Positions 29,889 through 39,564 of a DNA stretch of 40,845 nt are shown here, in pieces. Positions within the stretch are counted from its first letter, which is position 1. Each line of letters starts with the position of its first letter. The position numbers were made by a program, and so were the translations under genes. This DNA comes from SZUA-584 sp964441275 (GTDB lineage Bacteria; Bacillota; Clostridia; Christensenellales; SZUA-584): positions 1-40,845 of the forward strand of contig CAYTUG010000019.1 of the NCBI GenBank assembly GCA_964441275.1, in the 5' to 3' direction. The notes under the pieces were generated by a model that saw nothing but the letters and a program-made list of their open reading frames with translations, ran no database searches and was not told the origin of the DNA.

Positions 29889-31844
29889 AGTTTTTTTGTT
29901 TATCATCGATTCAAACTGTCGCTCGTCAATTATTGCTATATTCAAAGCCGCGGCTTTATCAAGTTTTCCCCCCGCTTTTTGCCCGGCAAGCACAAAATCG
30001 GTGGTTTTGCTTACAGAGGATAAAACCTCGCCCCCCGCCGCTTCAATCAGCTCTGTTGCTTGCCTGCGTGTATATCGCGCCAAAGTACCGGTAAGCACAA
30101 ATTTTTTCCCCGATAGCTGCGAAGAGGTTGTTTGGCCGTTTTTAAATTTAGGTGAAACCCCCGCCGCTCTTAACCGCTTAATTATTCTTAGAACCCTGCC
30201 GTCTTTGAAATACTCGTAAACATTGTTTGCGAGTATTTCGCCTATTCCGTCTATGCCAACGAGGCTTTGCCGGTCTGCCATCAAAAGAGAATCCAAACTT
30301 TCAAATTTATTTGCAATTTCATCAGCTGTTTTTAGGCCTATTCCGGGTATGCCAAGCGCATATAAGAATGCACCCAAAGGGCGCGTTTTGCTGTTCTCGA
30401 TTGCGTTTTTAATGTTTTGCGCTTTCTTTTCCCCAAAGCGTTGAAGGTTGCGTATTTCGCCGTAATCAAGATAATACAGATCTGAAACGTCTAAAAGTCC
30501 TATCTTATCAAAAAAGAGTTCAGCGGTTTTATCCGAAAAAGTTTCAATGTTCATGGCGTCGCGAGAAGCGAAATGAACAATAGAGCGTATTAGTTGAGGG
30601 CGGCAAACAAGCGCATTGTCACAAAAAAGATGCGCTCCCTTCTCCTGCAACGCAAAGCCGCAGGCGGGGCACTTTTGTGGTACAGCTATTTCTTTAGCAT
30701 CGCTGCCGCATTGCGCTATGCCTAACACTTCCGGAATAACGTCTCCCGAACGTCTTATAAATACGCTGCATCCGATTTTTAAATTTTTGCGCGCTATATC
30801 ATCGGCGTTATTAAGCGTGGCTCTGCCAACAGTTACCCCGCCTATATCGACCGGTTCTAAAACAGCCGAAGGTGTCAGCTTGCCTGTGCGCCCAACCTGC
30901 CATATCACATCAAGCAACGTTGTGGTTCTTTCATCCGCCTCAAATTTATACGCTATCGACCAGCGCGGGAACTTTTGCGTAAACCCGATACGCTCCCGGG
31001 CTGCTATGCTGTTGATTTTTATTACCGCCCCGTCTATTAGAAAATCAAGCTTTGAGCGCATATTTTCGATATCTTTGATGTATTCCATTACTTGCGATAT
31101 AGAATTGGCAGTTTTAATATATCCGCTTACGGGAAAACGGTTGGCGCTAAGAAAGTTTAACATTTCCAAGTGCGTGCTAAAATTTTTCTCCTTGTAATTT
31201 ACGCCGAAGCAAAAAATGCTTAATTTTCGTTTTGCGGTTTCGGCCGTGTTCAAATTGCGTAACGCACCTGCGGCGGCGTTTCGAGCGTTTTTTAACGGTT
31301 CTTCTGCAAACCGGTTGTATTCGTCAAGCACCGAAAGGCGCATAAAAGCTTCTCCGCTGATTTCAAGCAAACCTTTATAGTCAATAGACAAAGGCACGGT
31401 TTTTATCGTTTTAACCTGTTGTGTAATCACTTCGCCCGTATTGCCGTCTCCGCGGGTTGCCGCAGAGATAAGAATTCCATTGTCGTACCTTAAGTTTACC
31501 GTAAGCCCGTCAAATTTATATTCGACAATATAAACGAAATCATCATCCGAAAACTTGCGCGCGCGCGTTTCCCAGGCGATGAGCTCTTTTTGTGTTCGCG
31601 CTTTATCAAGGCTGTAGAGAGGCGAAAGGTGAACCTGTTTTTCAAACCCGGGCAAAATTTCGCCGCCTATTCTTTGTGTGGGAGAGTCTTTGCGTATATA
31701 GCCCGTTTTACTTTCCAACTGCGATAATTCGTCATACAGCTTATCGTATTGCGAATCGCTAATGTCCGGATTATCTAAAGTGTAGTATTTGTACATATGT
31801 TCGGTCAGCTGCGTAACGAGAGTATCGATTCTTTCCTTTTCCAT
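29874..31844 (-). CDS. ligA: NAD-dependent DNA ligase
   Basis: 656 residues. It seals nicks using NAD+. The adenylation lysine is K110 in EYKFDGL. The OB fold, a four-cysteine zinc finger (CPACGF ... CDNALVC), helix-hairpin-helix repeats (GIPGIGLKTADEI, GIDGIGEILANN) and a C-terminal BRCT domain (GKKFVLTGTLARYTR) follow in order. Length is normal for the family. It is the last gene of yerC-pcrA-ligA, starting nine bases after pcrA. Confidence 0.97.
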   Translation of the reverse strand: MEKERIDTLVTQLTEHMYKYYTLDNPDISDSQYDKLYDELSQLESKTGYIRKDSPTQRIGGEILPGFEKQVHLSPLYSLDKARTQKELIAWETRARKFSDDDFVYIVEYKFDGLTVNLRYDNGILISAATRGDGNTGEVITQQVKTIKTVPLSIDYKGLLEISGEAFMRLSVLDEYNRFAEEPLKNARNAAAGALRNLNTAETAKRKLSIFCFGVNYKEKNFSTHLEMLNFLSANRFPVSGYIKTANSISQVMEYIKDIENMRSKLDFLIDGAVIKINSIAARERIGFTQKFPRWSIAYKFEADERTTTLLDVIWQVGRTGKLTPSAVLEPVDIGGVTVGRATLNNADDIARKNLKIGCSVFIRRSGDVIPEVLGIAQCGSDAKEIAVPQKCPACGFALQEKGAHLFCDNALVCRPQLIRSIVHFASRDAMNIETFSDKTAELFFDKIGLLDVSDLYYLDYGEIRNLQRFGEKKAQNIKNAIENSKTRPLGAFLYALGIPGIGLKTADEIANKFESLDSLLMADRQSLVGIDGIGEILANNVYEYFKDGRVLRIIKRLRAAGVSPKFKNGQTTSSQLSGKKFVLTGTLARYTRRQATELIEAAGGEVLSSVSKTTDFVLAGQKAGGKLDKAAALNIAIIDERQFESMINKKTKKEA

Positions 31845-31853
31845 ATTTGGCCC

Positions 31854-34061
31854 TCAAACAATTTTAAGCGGCGCGAATGCCACAAACATTTTCTTTTCTC
31901 CGGCGGACTCGAAGCGAACAACTGCTATTCTTTCATTTCCTTCTCCATTAGTGCGAATAATTTTGCCTTGACCGAACTTAGGATGGGTAACGCTTTTTCC
32001 GGCGGTAAATGCGGCCGGCTCATGATACGCTTTTTTGTTAGCGGCAAAGGAAGGTTTATAGTCAATTCCTTGCGATAAAGAATGTGCGCTAAGGCTGACA
32101 AAATGCTGCGGTATGTAAGCGCTCGTGCCGCGCTTTACCCCGGCGGGTTCAATATGCTGCCCGGGCACTTCGGAAAGAAAGCGGGAACGCTTGCTTGGCA
32201 TGCGTTCAAACCCGCCCGAAGTACGGACATATCTGGTGCGGCTCCACGTAAGATAAAGGCGCTTTTTCGCCCTTGTTACGCCTACATAACACAATCTTCG
32301 CTCTTCCTCAACGTTATCGTCCATAAGGCTTAAGTTGTGGGGAAGCAAGCCTTCTTCAAGCCCGGCTATAAATACAACGCTAAACTCAAGACCTTTAGCG
32401 CTGTGCAGAGTGGTAAGCGTGATGTTTCCTTCTTCCGAGCCAACCGAATCCGCATCGGAAATAAGCGCGTTACGCTCTAAAAATGCTTCAAGCGTGTGCG
32501 GCGCAGGCGTGGTTTTAATAAAATCAGCCGCGCTTTTGAAAAATTCTTCTATATTGAGCAATCTTATTTTGCCTTCGGCCGTAGCATCGCTGAGCATATA
32601 TTTTTTCAGCCCCGAAGCTTCAAACACCTGCTCGATAGTTTCAAGCACAGTTTGGGTATGCATTTTATCCCGTATGCCGGCTAACATTTTAGTAAAACGC
32701 CCCAACGATTCTTTCGCATTTTTAGAAAATATTTCGCTGTAGTCCTGGCATGCCTGCAGCAGCGAAATGCCCGCTTTTTCGGCCTTTGACGTTAGCTTGC
32801 CCAACGACACATTTCCAATACCCCGCCGCGGAACGCATACAGCGCGCAAAAAGCATACGTTATCGAAGGGATTGCATAAAAGGTTTAAATAAGCAATCAA
32901 ATCTTTTATCTCTTTGCGCTCATAAAAACTTTGTCCGCTGTATATCTTATAAGGCAAGTTGCGCTCTTTAAGCTTGTTTTCAATAACGCGCGATTGGCTG
33001 TTTACCCGATAAAGAACGGCTATATCGTCTGCTTTAAACTTGCCTTCCCTTATAAGGCTTGCGGCTTTTTCGGCTATAAACTGTGCTTCTTCAAGATCGC
33101 TCTCCGCCTCGAACTCAAGCGGTTTTTGCCCGGCTTTTACGGACGACCACAGTTTTTTCCCCATCCGCCCAACATTATTGCATATGATTCCGTCTGCCGC
33201 ATCAAGTATATGCTGGTGTGAACGATAGTTTTGTTCTAATCGAATTACCCTTGCGCTCGGAAAATCTTTCTCAAAATCTAAAATGTTTGTTATATCCGCC
33301 CCGCGCCAGCCATAGATCGATTGATCGTCATCGCCGACAACGAAAATGTTGCCGCTTCCCTTGGCAAGCAGCTTAACTATCCGGTACTGCACAGAGTTTG
33401 TATCTTGGTATTCGTCTACCATTATGTACAAAAAACGCTTATGATATTTGTCTAATATTTCGGGGAAACGGTTAAACAAATCGAGAGTATTTAAAAGCAA
33501 ATCATCAAAATCCATCGCGTTGTTAGAACGCAGTTGCTGCTCGTAACGGGCGTAAACTTGCGCGGTGTATTTGAAAACATCGCCGTTGCCGTAAACCTTG
33601 GCAAACGAATCGGGTTTGATGTATTTGTTTTTGGCGCGGCTTATCAAAGACCGGGCTGCACGCGGCGCTACAATATCGGAAGCTACATCGAGTTCGTTTA
33701 AAATATTTTTAATAACGCTAAGCGAATCCGCAGAATCGTATATTGAAAATGACGATGTATAACCGAGCTTGTCACCGTCAATACGCAAAATTCTTGCGCA
33801 CAAAGAATGAAAAGTGCAAGCCCATATTTCTTCCGAACCGGCCGCCAAACCGGCAATTCGGTTTTTCATTTCGTTTGCCGCTTTGTTGGTAAAAGTTATC
33901 GCAAGTATATTGAAGGGGCGAACGCCTTTTTCGATAAGGTATGCAGCGCGCGTCGTAAGCACGCGTGTTTTACCCGAACCTGCGCCCGCTATAACCAAAA
34001 CGGCGCCATCGAGCGCTAAAACCGCTTCGCGTTGCCGTTCGTTTAGGCTGCTAAGATTCAT
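31854..34061 (-). CDS. pcrA: UvrD/PcrA-type DNA helicase
   Basis: 735 residues. A superfamily 1A 3'-5' helicase acting in repair and replication-fork restart. Motifs include Walker A VIAGAGSGKTRVLTTRA, DEYQDTNSVQY, DDDQSIYGWRGAD, RLEQNYRS and the late LTTLHSAKGLEF and YVGVTRAKKRLYLTW. The C-terminal tail (SVTHPKFGQGKI) is the PcrA-type RNA-polymerase-binding module. The ATG overlaps yerC by 11 bases, so translation is coupled. Confidence 0.96.
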   Translation of the reverse strand: MNLSSLNERQREAVLALDGAVLVIAGAGSGKTRVLTTRAAYLIEKGVRPFNILAITFTNKAANEMKNRIAGLAAGSEEIWACTFHSLCARILRIDGDKLGYTSSFSIYDSADSLSVIKNILNELDVASDIVAPRAARSLISRAKNKYIKPDSFAKVYGNGDVFKYTAQVYARYEQQLRSNNAMDFDDLLLNTLDLFNRFPEILDKYHKRFLYIMVDEYQDTNSVQYRIVKLLAKGSGNIFVVGDDDQSIYGWRGADITNILDFEKDFPSARVIRLEQNYRSHQHILDAADGIICNNVGRMGKKLWSSVKAGQKPLEFEAESDLEEAQFIAEKAASLIREGKFKADDIAVLYRVNSQSRVIENKLKERNLPYKIYSGQSFYERKEIKDLIAYLNLLCNPFDNVCFLRAVCVPRRGIGNVSLGKLTSKAEKAGISLLQACQDYSEIFSKNAKESLGRFTKMLAGIRDKMHTQTVLETIEQVFEASGLKKYMLSDATAEGKIRLLNIEEFFKSAADFIKTTPAPHTLEAFLERNALISDADSVGSEEGNITLTTLHSAKGLEFSVVFIAGLEEGLLPHNLSLMDDNVEEERRLCYVGVTRAKKRLYLTWSRTRYVRTSGGFERMPSKRSRFLSEVPGQHIEPAGVKRGTSAYIPQHFVSLSAHSLSQGIDYKPSFAANKKAYHEPAAFTAGKSVTHPKFGQGKIIRTNGEGNERIAVVRFESAGEKKMFVAFAPLKIV

Positions 34062-34356
34062 CTTGACCTCTTAATAGCTGCCCAAGCACAGCTTTATACC
34101 CGCCGGTACCGTAATTGAGGCAACGGTTAACGCGGCTTATCGTTGCAGTGCTCGCGCCTGTCAAAGAGCAAATTTCATTACAGGTGCGCCCCATTGATAA
34201 AAGTCGCGCAACGCGCAGCCTCTGGGATATTGATTTTAGTTCGGATATTGTGCATAAATCTTCAAAGAACATGTAGCAATCTTCTTCGGATTTTAAGGTT
34301 AGTATTGCAGCGAACAACTCGTCCAAATCGGCAGATTTTAATTTTGATTTGTACAT
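34051..34356 (-). CDS. yerC: YerC/YecD family TrpR-like regulator
   Basis: 101 residues. It belongs to the TrpR-superfamily YerC group: ISELKSISQRLRVARLL and a helix-turn-helix CNEICSLTGASTATISRVNR, with a conserved glycine-rich C-terminus (NYGTGGYKAVL). The ligand and targets are not established. The ribosome site GGAGATGAT is near-perfect. Its place ahead of pcrA and ligA is common in Bacillota. Confidence 0.9.
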   Translation of the reverse strand: MYKSKLKSADLDELFAAILTLKSEEDCYMFFEDLCTISELKSISQRLRVARLLSMGRTCNEICSLTGASTATISRVNRCLNYGTGGYKAVLGQLLRGQDES

Positions 34357-34404
34357 TTGATATCATCTCCGTTTTTGCAGCGTTTTTAGCTTATGCTTGC
34401 TTTT

Positions 34405-34434
34405 ATTCTACCACAACCTGCGCTTGCCCACCAA
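34405..34434 (-). promoter_or_regulatory. promoter of yerC-pcrA-ligA
   Basis: On the minus strand TTGGTG (34429-34434), 18-bp spacer, TAGAAT (34405-34410). Confidence 0.5.
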
Positions 34435-34524
34435 GGCATACTTTCTTTTAACCAATATTCGGTACAATATTTTGACATTAAGCTTAACTTAATTGATAAA
34501 ATATAAACTGAAATATTACAAATA

Positions 34525-34550
34525 CAGTGCGCGTTTTGACAGCGCGCGTT
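34525..34550 (+). repeat. 11-nt direct repeat across a -35 box
   Basis: CAGTGCGCGTT (34525-34535) and CAGCGCGCGTT (34540-34550), one base different, 15 bases apart, lie on either side of the TTGACA at 34536-34541. They could be an operator. Confidence 0.5.
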
Positions 34551-34564
34551 GTTGGGTGTATAAT
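34536..34564 (+). promoter_or_regulatory. consensus promoter of the SH3/PG-binding gene
   Basis: TTGACA (34536-34541), 17-bp spacer, TATAAT (34559-34564); both boxes and the spacing are ideal. Confidence 0.85.
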
Positions 34565-34594
34565 TACAAAAAAATCGGGTAAGAAGGTAGACAA

Positions 34595-35824
34595 ATGAAA
34601 AAGATAATAATATTACTGTTGATAGTATCTATTATTAGCCCCCTTATGTTGTTTACAACTCGAGCCTATGCTATGCCATTTTTTGAAGACGCCACTGTAA
34701 CCGGCGAAAACGTCAACGTCCGCATGCGCCCCACAGTTGACTCGCCCAGCATAACCACTTTGCAAAAAGGAGACAGGATAGGAGTGTTTTGCGAAGAAAT
34801 TGAGGGCTGGTATCGGATAATCTACGGTAATTATCGCGGCTACATAAACAAAGAATTTGTTTTTTTGCCGTCTGAAAGTTACAAAATTGGCAATGTTAAA
34901 GAAACATTGAATTTAAGACAAAACCCCGGAACATACAGCTATATTATAACTACTCTTGACGCGGGCACCGGCGTAGTCATAAAAGATTACGTTGGCGATT
35001 GGTACTACATAGAAGTCGAGCTTATGTCGGATGATGATACTCAAGAAGATACAGATGACGACCAGACGGAAGAAGATTTTTATGACGAACCGCAGAATGT
35101 AATAGGGGGTTATGTTCACAAGGACAGCATTCAGTTAAGTTCGGGAGACAAGGTTATTACTCTGCTCAAAAAGGGGATGTCGGGCGCATCGGTTAGGAAC
35201 ATGCAGCAAAATTTAAGAAAGCGCGGTTTTCTTCAAGCTTCCGCCACCGGTTTTTTTGGTGAGCAGACCGAAGCCGCCATAAAACTGTTCCAGAAGAAAG
35301 CGCATATTAAACAAGACGGCGTTGCGGGTCCAAAAACTTTAGAAGTTTTGTTTAGCGATAAAAAGATATCCATCTCCCAGGCGGAGCTTTACGGGATACG
35401 CGATGTTAAGCTCTCGTCTTGGAACAGCATAAAAAATATTTTCACAAGAGGAACCAAGGCTTTGGTGACAGATGTTAAAACCGGAAGAAAGTTTTGGGTA
35501 AGACGTTACGGCGGCACATTGCATTCGGATACTGAACCGCTTACGGCGAACGATACTGCCATCATAAAAAAGAATTATGGAGGGCATTTTTCTTGGCACC
35601 GCCGTGCGATATGGGTCACGGTGGGCGGCGTTACGTATGCGGCTTCTATGAACTTTCATCCGCACGGGAACTATAACATTAAAAACAACAATTTTAACGG
35701 GCATTTTTGCATACATTTTAAAGGCTCTAAGCTGCATCTATCGGGCACGTCAAAGGCGGGCACCACTTGTTCGGTGCATCAGGCCGCGGTGCAATATGCT
35801 TATAACAAAGGCAAAAAGAATTAG
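34595..35824 (+). CDS. secreted protein: two SH3 domains, PG-binding domain, unknown C-terminal domain
   Basis: 409 residues. A signal peptide (1-26, cleavage after TRAYA) is followed by two bacterial SH3 domains (~33-92 and ~97-180, the second interrupted by an acidic D/E-rich insert), a PG_binding_1 domain (~188-252; SGASVRNMQQNLRKRGF and FFGEQTEAAIKLFQKK) and a C-terminal domain of ~130 residues rich in His, Trp and Asn (FSWHRRAIWVTVGG, MNFHPHGNY, HFCIHFKGSKLH). The ends suggest a wall-localised enzyme, perhaps a hydrolase, but I do not recognise the last domain, which has a Cys-x-x-His pattern. AAGAAGGT precedes the ATG. Confidence 0.82.
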   Translation: MKKIIILLLIVSIISPLMLFTTRAYAMPFFEDATVTGENVNVRMRPTVDSPSITTLQKGDRIGVFCEEIEGWYRIIYGNYRGYINKEFVFLPSESYKIGNVKETLNLRQNPGTYSYIITTLDAGTGVVIKDYVGDWYYIEVELMSDDDTQEDTDDDQTEEDFYDEPQNVIGGYVHKDSIQLSSGDKVITLLKKGMSGASVRNMQQNLRKRGFLQASATGFFGEQTEAAIKLFQKKAHIKQDGVAGPKTLEVLFSDKKISISQAELYGIRDVKLSSWNSIKNIFTRGTKALVTDVKTGRKFWVRRYGGTLHSDTEPLTANDTAIIKKNYGGHFSWHRRAIWVTVGGVTYAASMNFHPHGNYNIKNNNFNGHFCIHFKGSKLHLSGTSKAGTTCSVHQAAVQYAYNKGKKN

Positions 35825-35836
35825 AATGGGATTTGC

Positions 35837-35880
35837 GCCTTCTTGTGCATTCATATGCATTTGAAGGCTTTTTCTTTTTG
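35837..35880 (+). terminator. terminator after the SH3/PG-binding gene
   Basis: GCCTTC (35837-35842) pairs with GAAGGC (35863-35868), with a TGCATTCATATGCA inner part, followed by TTTTTCTTTTTG. Confidence 0.8.
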
Positions 35881-35964
35881 TTTGAATGAAAACGCTCAAA
35901 AGCGTATAACAAGTGAATTAGTCCGCATATTTATATTTGTATATAAGCTAAGGGGAACAAGATA

Positions 35965-37101
35965 ATGAAAAAATCAAGCGCGTTAATATTAGCACTCTGT
36001 GTTGGTATTTTGTTTTCGGCACTAACTTGGTTGTTTGTAACTTCAAAGTATACGGGCGATGCCGGGGAGTTACCGTTAGATGAGTTCTACCAGACTCAGA
36101 AAATAATCAAAGAACATTATATCAGAGAGTTTGATATGAAAGAAATCCAGTACGCAGGCCTTAAAGCTATGGTGGCATCGCTGGGAGACCCTTACAGCGT
36201 GTACTACACACCTGAAGAGTTTTTGGCGTTTACGCAAAATTCTTCGGGTGAGTTTTTTGGCGTTGGGATGATTATATCGGTTGATGAACATACGGGGTTA
36301 GCCAAGGTGACCGGTTTCTTAGAAGGCTCGGCCGCAAATGAAGCGGGCATTAAAACAGGCGATTTAATTATTTCAATCGACGCCAAAGACGTCACACAAA
36401 AAACGCTTTCTGAGATACGTGTTTTGTGTGTGGGGGAAGACGGAACAAGAATAACGATTGGCGTCAGGCGGGACGAAAAAATATTGGAATTTAGCATGAT
36501 ACGAAAATCGTTTTCGAGCGATATGGTGGAATACAGCATTTTGGATGGCATAGGATACATGCGGATATTACAGTTTGGCGGAAACTGCGATGAGCTTTTT
36601 GAAAAGGGGATAGAGCATTTTAAAGAAGTTGGAGCGCGCGCAATAGTGTTTGATTTGCGTGACAACCCGGGCGGGTACATGGATAAGGTAGTCGGCATAC
36701 TCGACGTATTGCTGCCCGAAGGCGTAATAGTGTATACGCAAGATAAGAATGGCAACAGAAAAACCTGGGAAAGCGATAAAAGCTATTTATCGTTGCCTTT
36801 CGCGGTTATTGTCAACGAGCATACGGCGTCGGCGTCTGAGATATTTGCGGGTGCAATACAGGATTATGACGCCGGTTTTGTGGTAGGTACGCGTACGTTT
36901 GGCAAGGGGGTTGTCCAGGACGTAATATCTTTAATGTCCACAGGAGGGGCAATAAAAATTACATCGTCCGAATACTTTACGCCAAAAGGCAGAAGCATAG
37001 ACGGAAACGGTATTTATCCCGATTATTATATTGAAAACACCACGGATAATGACGCTCAATTGGAAAAAGCGTTAGAGGAGCTTAACGCGCTAATCTCTTA
37101 A
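35965..37101 (+). CDS. ctpA: carboxy-terminal processing protease, S41 family
   Basis: 378 residues. An N-terminal membrane anchor (~5-26) is followed by a PDZ domain (~95-180; GFLEGSAANEAGIKTGDLII) and the S41 protease core. The Ser-Lys dyad is S289 (HTASASEIFAGA) and K314 (TFGKGVVQ). The conserved DLRDNPGGYM lies at about 230-239. Such enzymes trim extracytoplasmic proteins; in Bacillus relatives they cleave signalling and wall proteins. AAGGGGAA at 35950-35957 precedes the ATG. The substrate here is unknown. Confidence 0.93.
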   Translation: MKKSSALILALCVGILFSALTWLFVTSKYTGDAGELPLDEFYQTQKIIKEHYIREFDMKEIQYAGLKAMVASLGDPYSVYYTPEEFLAFTQNSSGEFFGVGMIISVDEHTGLAKVTGFLEGSAANEAGIKTGDLIISIDAKDVTQKTLSEIRVLCVGEDGTRITIGVRRDEKILEFSMIRKSFSSDMVEYSILDGIGYMRILQFGGNCDELFEKGIEHFKEVGARAIVFDLRDNPGGYMDKVVGILDVLLPEGVIVYTQDKNGNRKTWESDKSYLSLPFAVIVNEHTASASEIFAGAIQDYDAGFVVGTRTFGKGVVQDVISLMSTGGAIKITSSEYFTPKGRSIDGNGIYPDYYIENTTDNDAQLEKALEELNALIS

Positions 37102-37203
37102 ACCCAAAAACTTGTCGGCAAGTTGTTTAAAAAAGGTGTGCTTTTTGATTGTTTGCGTTATACTATAAAAGATAACGTGTCATTTTTAGCTTGGGAGGAA
37201 ATT

Positions 37204-38130
37204 ATGTACGATATAATTATTGTTGGCGCAGGGTGCGCAGGATTAACGGCAGGCATTTATGCCTCTCGCGCGGGGCTAAAAACGCTTATAATTGAAAAAG
37301 TGTTCCCGGGAGGGAAGATGATGCTCACTCAGCTTGTCGAGAACTACCCGGGCTTTCCCGATGGCGTACAAGGTCCTGATCTTGCCATGTTATTTAAAGA
37401 TCAGGCCGAAAAAACGGGTGCAGTTATTGAAATAGCGCAGATAACAAAATTCGATATCGAAGGCGCTGAAAAAAAGGTTACGGTCGAAAACAATACTTAC
37501 ACTTCAAAAGTTGTGGTTCTTGCTATGGGGGCGTCAAACAGGCAATTGGGGATTGAGTCGGAAGCAAAGTTTATCGGCTCCGGAGTGTCGTATTGCGCTA
37601 CTTGCGACGGGGCATTTTTTAAAGATAAGAATGTAGCGGTTGTTGGAGGGGGCGATTCGGCAATTGAAGACGCTCTATATTTAACAAGCCTTGCAAGGAA
37701 GGTATATGTGATACACCGCCGGGATGAATTGCGCGCGCAGGATACGCTGCAAAAGGTCGCTATGCAAAGCGAGCTGATAGAGTTTGTTTGGGACAGCGAG
37801 GTTACTGAAATATTGGGCGAAAATGCGGTTAGCGGAATACGCGTGTTCAACAAAAAATCGTCCGAAGAGCGTGAAATAGATTTATCGGGGGTGTTTGTTG
37901 CAATTGGGACCGAAGCGCATACAGCCGGTTTAGCAAAAACGCTCGAAACCGATAGTTTGGGATACATTATTGTGGATAGCAATATGCGCACAAACATACC
38001 GGGAGTGTATGCCGCGGGTGATATAGTGTCTAAGCCTTTAAAGCAGGTGTTGACCGCTGCTGCGGACGGCGCTTTGGCAATAAACAATGCGCAGCACTAT
38101 ATACAAAAGGAACTTGCGCAGATTTTCTAA
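37204..38130 (+). CDS. trxB: thioredoxin reductase
   Basis: 308 residues. A FAD site (IIIVGAGCAGLTAGIYAS), the redox-active disulfide CATC (C131-C134), the NADP(H) site VVGGGDSAIEDALYL with HRRDELRA, and the C-terminal GVYAAGDIVSKPLKQ are all present. It reduces thioredoxin or a relative with NAD(P)H. ATG 37204 is fixed by GGGAGG. Upstream starts in frame (to 37123) are not family-like. It lies 102 bases after ctpA and 21 bases before glmM, so trxB and glmM may share a transcript. Confidence 0.95.
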   Translation: MYDIIIVGAGCAGLTAGIYASRAGLKTLIIEKVFPGGKMMLTQLVENYPGFPDGVQGPDLAMLFKDQAEKTGAVIEIAQITKFDIEGAEKKVTVENNTYTSKVVVLAMGASNRQLGIESEAKFIGSGVSYCATCDGAFFKDKNVAVVGGGDSAIEDALYLTSLARKVYVIHRRDELRAQDTLQKVAMQSELIEFVWDSEVTEILGENAVSGIRVFNKKSSEEREIDLSGVFVAIGTEAHTAGLAKTLETDSLGYIIVDSNMRTNIPGVYAAGDIVSKPLKQVLTAAADGALAINNAQHYIQKELAQIF

Positions 38131-38151
38131 TTCTAAGCCACAGGAGGCGGT

Positions 38152-39498
38152 ATGGGCAAACTTTTTGGCACGGATGGAGTACGCGGAATTGTGGGCGAGA
38201 AACTATCGTGTGAGTTGGCTTTCAAGCTTGGCCAGGCGGGCGCGTATGCGCTTATGGGTAAGGTGCACAAGGCACGGATATTAATCGGCCGCGATACGCG
38301 CATTTCGGGCGATATGCTCGAAGCGGCAATGATTGCCGGCATATGCTCGGTTGGCGCGGAAGCTGTAGTTACCGGTGTAATACCTACATCTGGTATAGCA
38401 TTTTTGACCAGGGATTACGGTGCGGATGCGGGCGTGGTGATATCCGCCTCGCACAATGCGTCTGAATATAACGGCATTAAGTTCTTTAACGGCGAGGGGA
38501 AAAAACTGCCCGATGAAGTTGAAGAACGTATAGAGAACATAATCCTTGATAACAGCGAAACGGTTGTGCTTAAAACGGGAATATCCGTTGGACGCCGTGT
38601 GCGCGCAGTTAACGCTGTGACGGGGTACAAAGAATTTTTGCTTTCCACAACGAAAACAAACTTAAGGGGGCTAAAAATTGTTTTGGACTGTGCTCATGGT
38701 GCAGCGTCGGCGATAGGGCCAAGAACTTTTCAAGAATTGGGCGCGGAAGTTATCCCTTATTACAATACGCCCGACGGCACAAACATAAACGACAATTGCG
38801 GCTCAACCTATCCTCAAAAGCTGCGCCAGCTTGTTTCGGAATCAGGCGCGGATATGGGTTTGGCTTTTGACGGCGACGCCGACAGGCTGATTGCGGTTGA
38901 TGAACATGGGCTTATCGTTGACGGCGATAAAATTATGGCAATTTGCGCAATAGATTTAAAACAACGGGGGTTGCTGCAAAGGGACATTCTTGTTTGTACC
39001 GTAATGAGCAACTTAGGGCTTGATATAGCGATGAAGCAGCACGGCATAAAATTAATAAAAACGCAAGTTGGAGATCGATACGTGCTTGAAGAGATGGAAA
39101 AGGGCGGATATACTTTGGGCGGGGAGCAATCAGGCCACATTATTTTTTCAAACCACTCTACCACCGGGGATGGAATTTTAACCGGCATTCAGCTTGCATC
39201 AATAGTTATGCGCAGCGGCAAATCGTTATCAAGATTAGCGGACGTTGTAAAGATTCTTCCGCAGGTGCTTGTCAATGCAAACGTTAAGGACGAGCACAAA
39301 AATGCTATAATGCAAGACGAACAGGTTAAAAAACGCATCAATGCGCTTGATAAGCAGTTTAGCGGAAACGGCCGCGTGCTTATCAGACCCTCGGGCACCG
39401 AGCCTCTGGTAAGAGTTATGATTGAGGGTAAGGATAAAAAGGAAATAGAGCGGGTTGCGGTCGATTTAGTCAAACTTATAGAAAGCCGCCTTTCTTAG
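38152..39498 (+). CDS. glmM: phosphoglucosamine mutase
   Basis: 448 residues. It converts glucosamine-6-phosphate to glucosamine-1-phosphate for UDP-GlcNAc synthesis, feeding MurA. The phosphoserine is S100 in ISASHNASEYNGIK. The metal loop FDGDADRLI and the sugar-binding GGEQSGHI are clear, and the phosphate-binding IRPSGTEPLVRVM lies near the C-terminus. GGAGG precedes the ATG. Confidence 0.96.
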   Translation: MGKLFGTDGVRGIVGEKLSCELAFKLGQAGAYALMGKVHKARILIGRDTRISGDMLEAAMIAGICSVGAEAVVTGVIPTSGIAFLTRDYGADAGVVISASHNASEYNGIKFFNGEGKKLPDEVEERIENIILDNSETVVLKTGISVGRRVRAVNAVTGYKEFLLSTTKTNLRGLKIVLDCAHGAASAIGPRTFQELGAEVIPYYNTPDGTNINDNCGSTYPQKLRQLVSESGADMGLAFDGDADRLIAVDEHGLIVDGDKIMAICAIDLKQRGLLQRDILVCTVMSNLGLDIAMKQHGIKLIKTQVGDRYVLEEMEKGGYTLGGEQSGHIIFSNHSTTGDGILTGIQLASIVMRSGKSLSRLADVVKILPQVLVNANVKDEHKNAIMQDEQVKKRINALDKQFSGNGRVLIRPSGTEPLVRVMIEGKDKKEIERVAVDLVKLIESRLS

Positions 39499-39564
39499 GC
39501 TGTTGCGTTTTAAAAATCCTTGAGCATATAGGCTGACAGCAATTAATGATTGGCATTAAATTTT

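Noticed and set aside
30616..31197. 193-residue plus-strand frame within ligA
   Set aside because: Antisense shadow of a conserved ligase; no start signal or family resemblance.
36204..36755. 183-residue minus-strand frame within ctpA
   Set aside because: Shadow of the protease frame; Ser/Pro-rich translation typical of an antisense frame.
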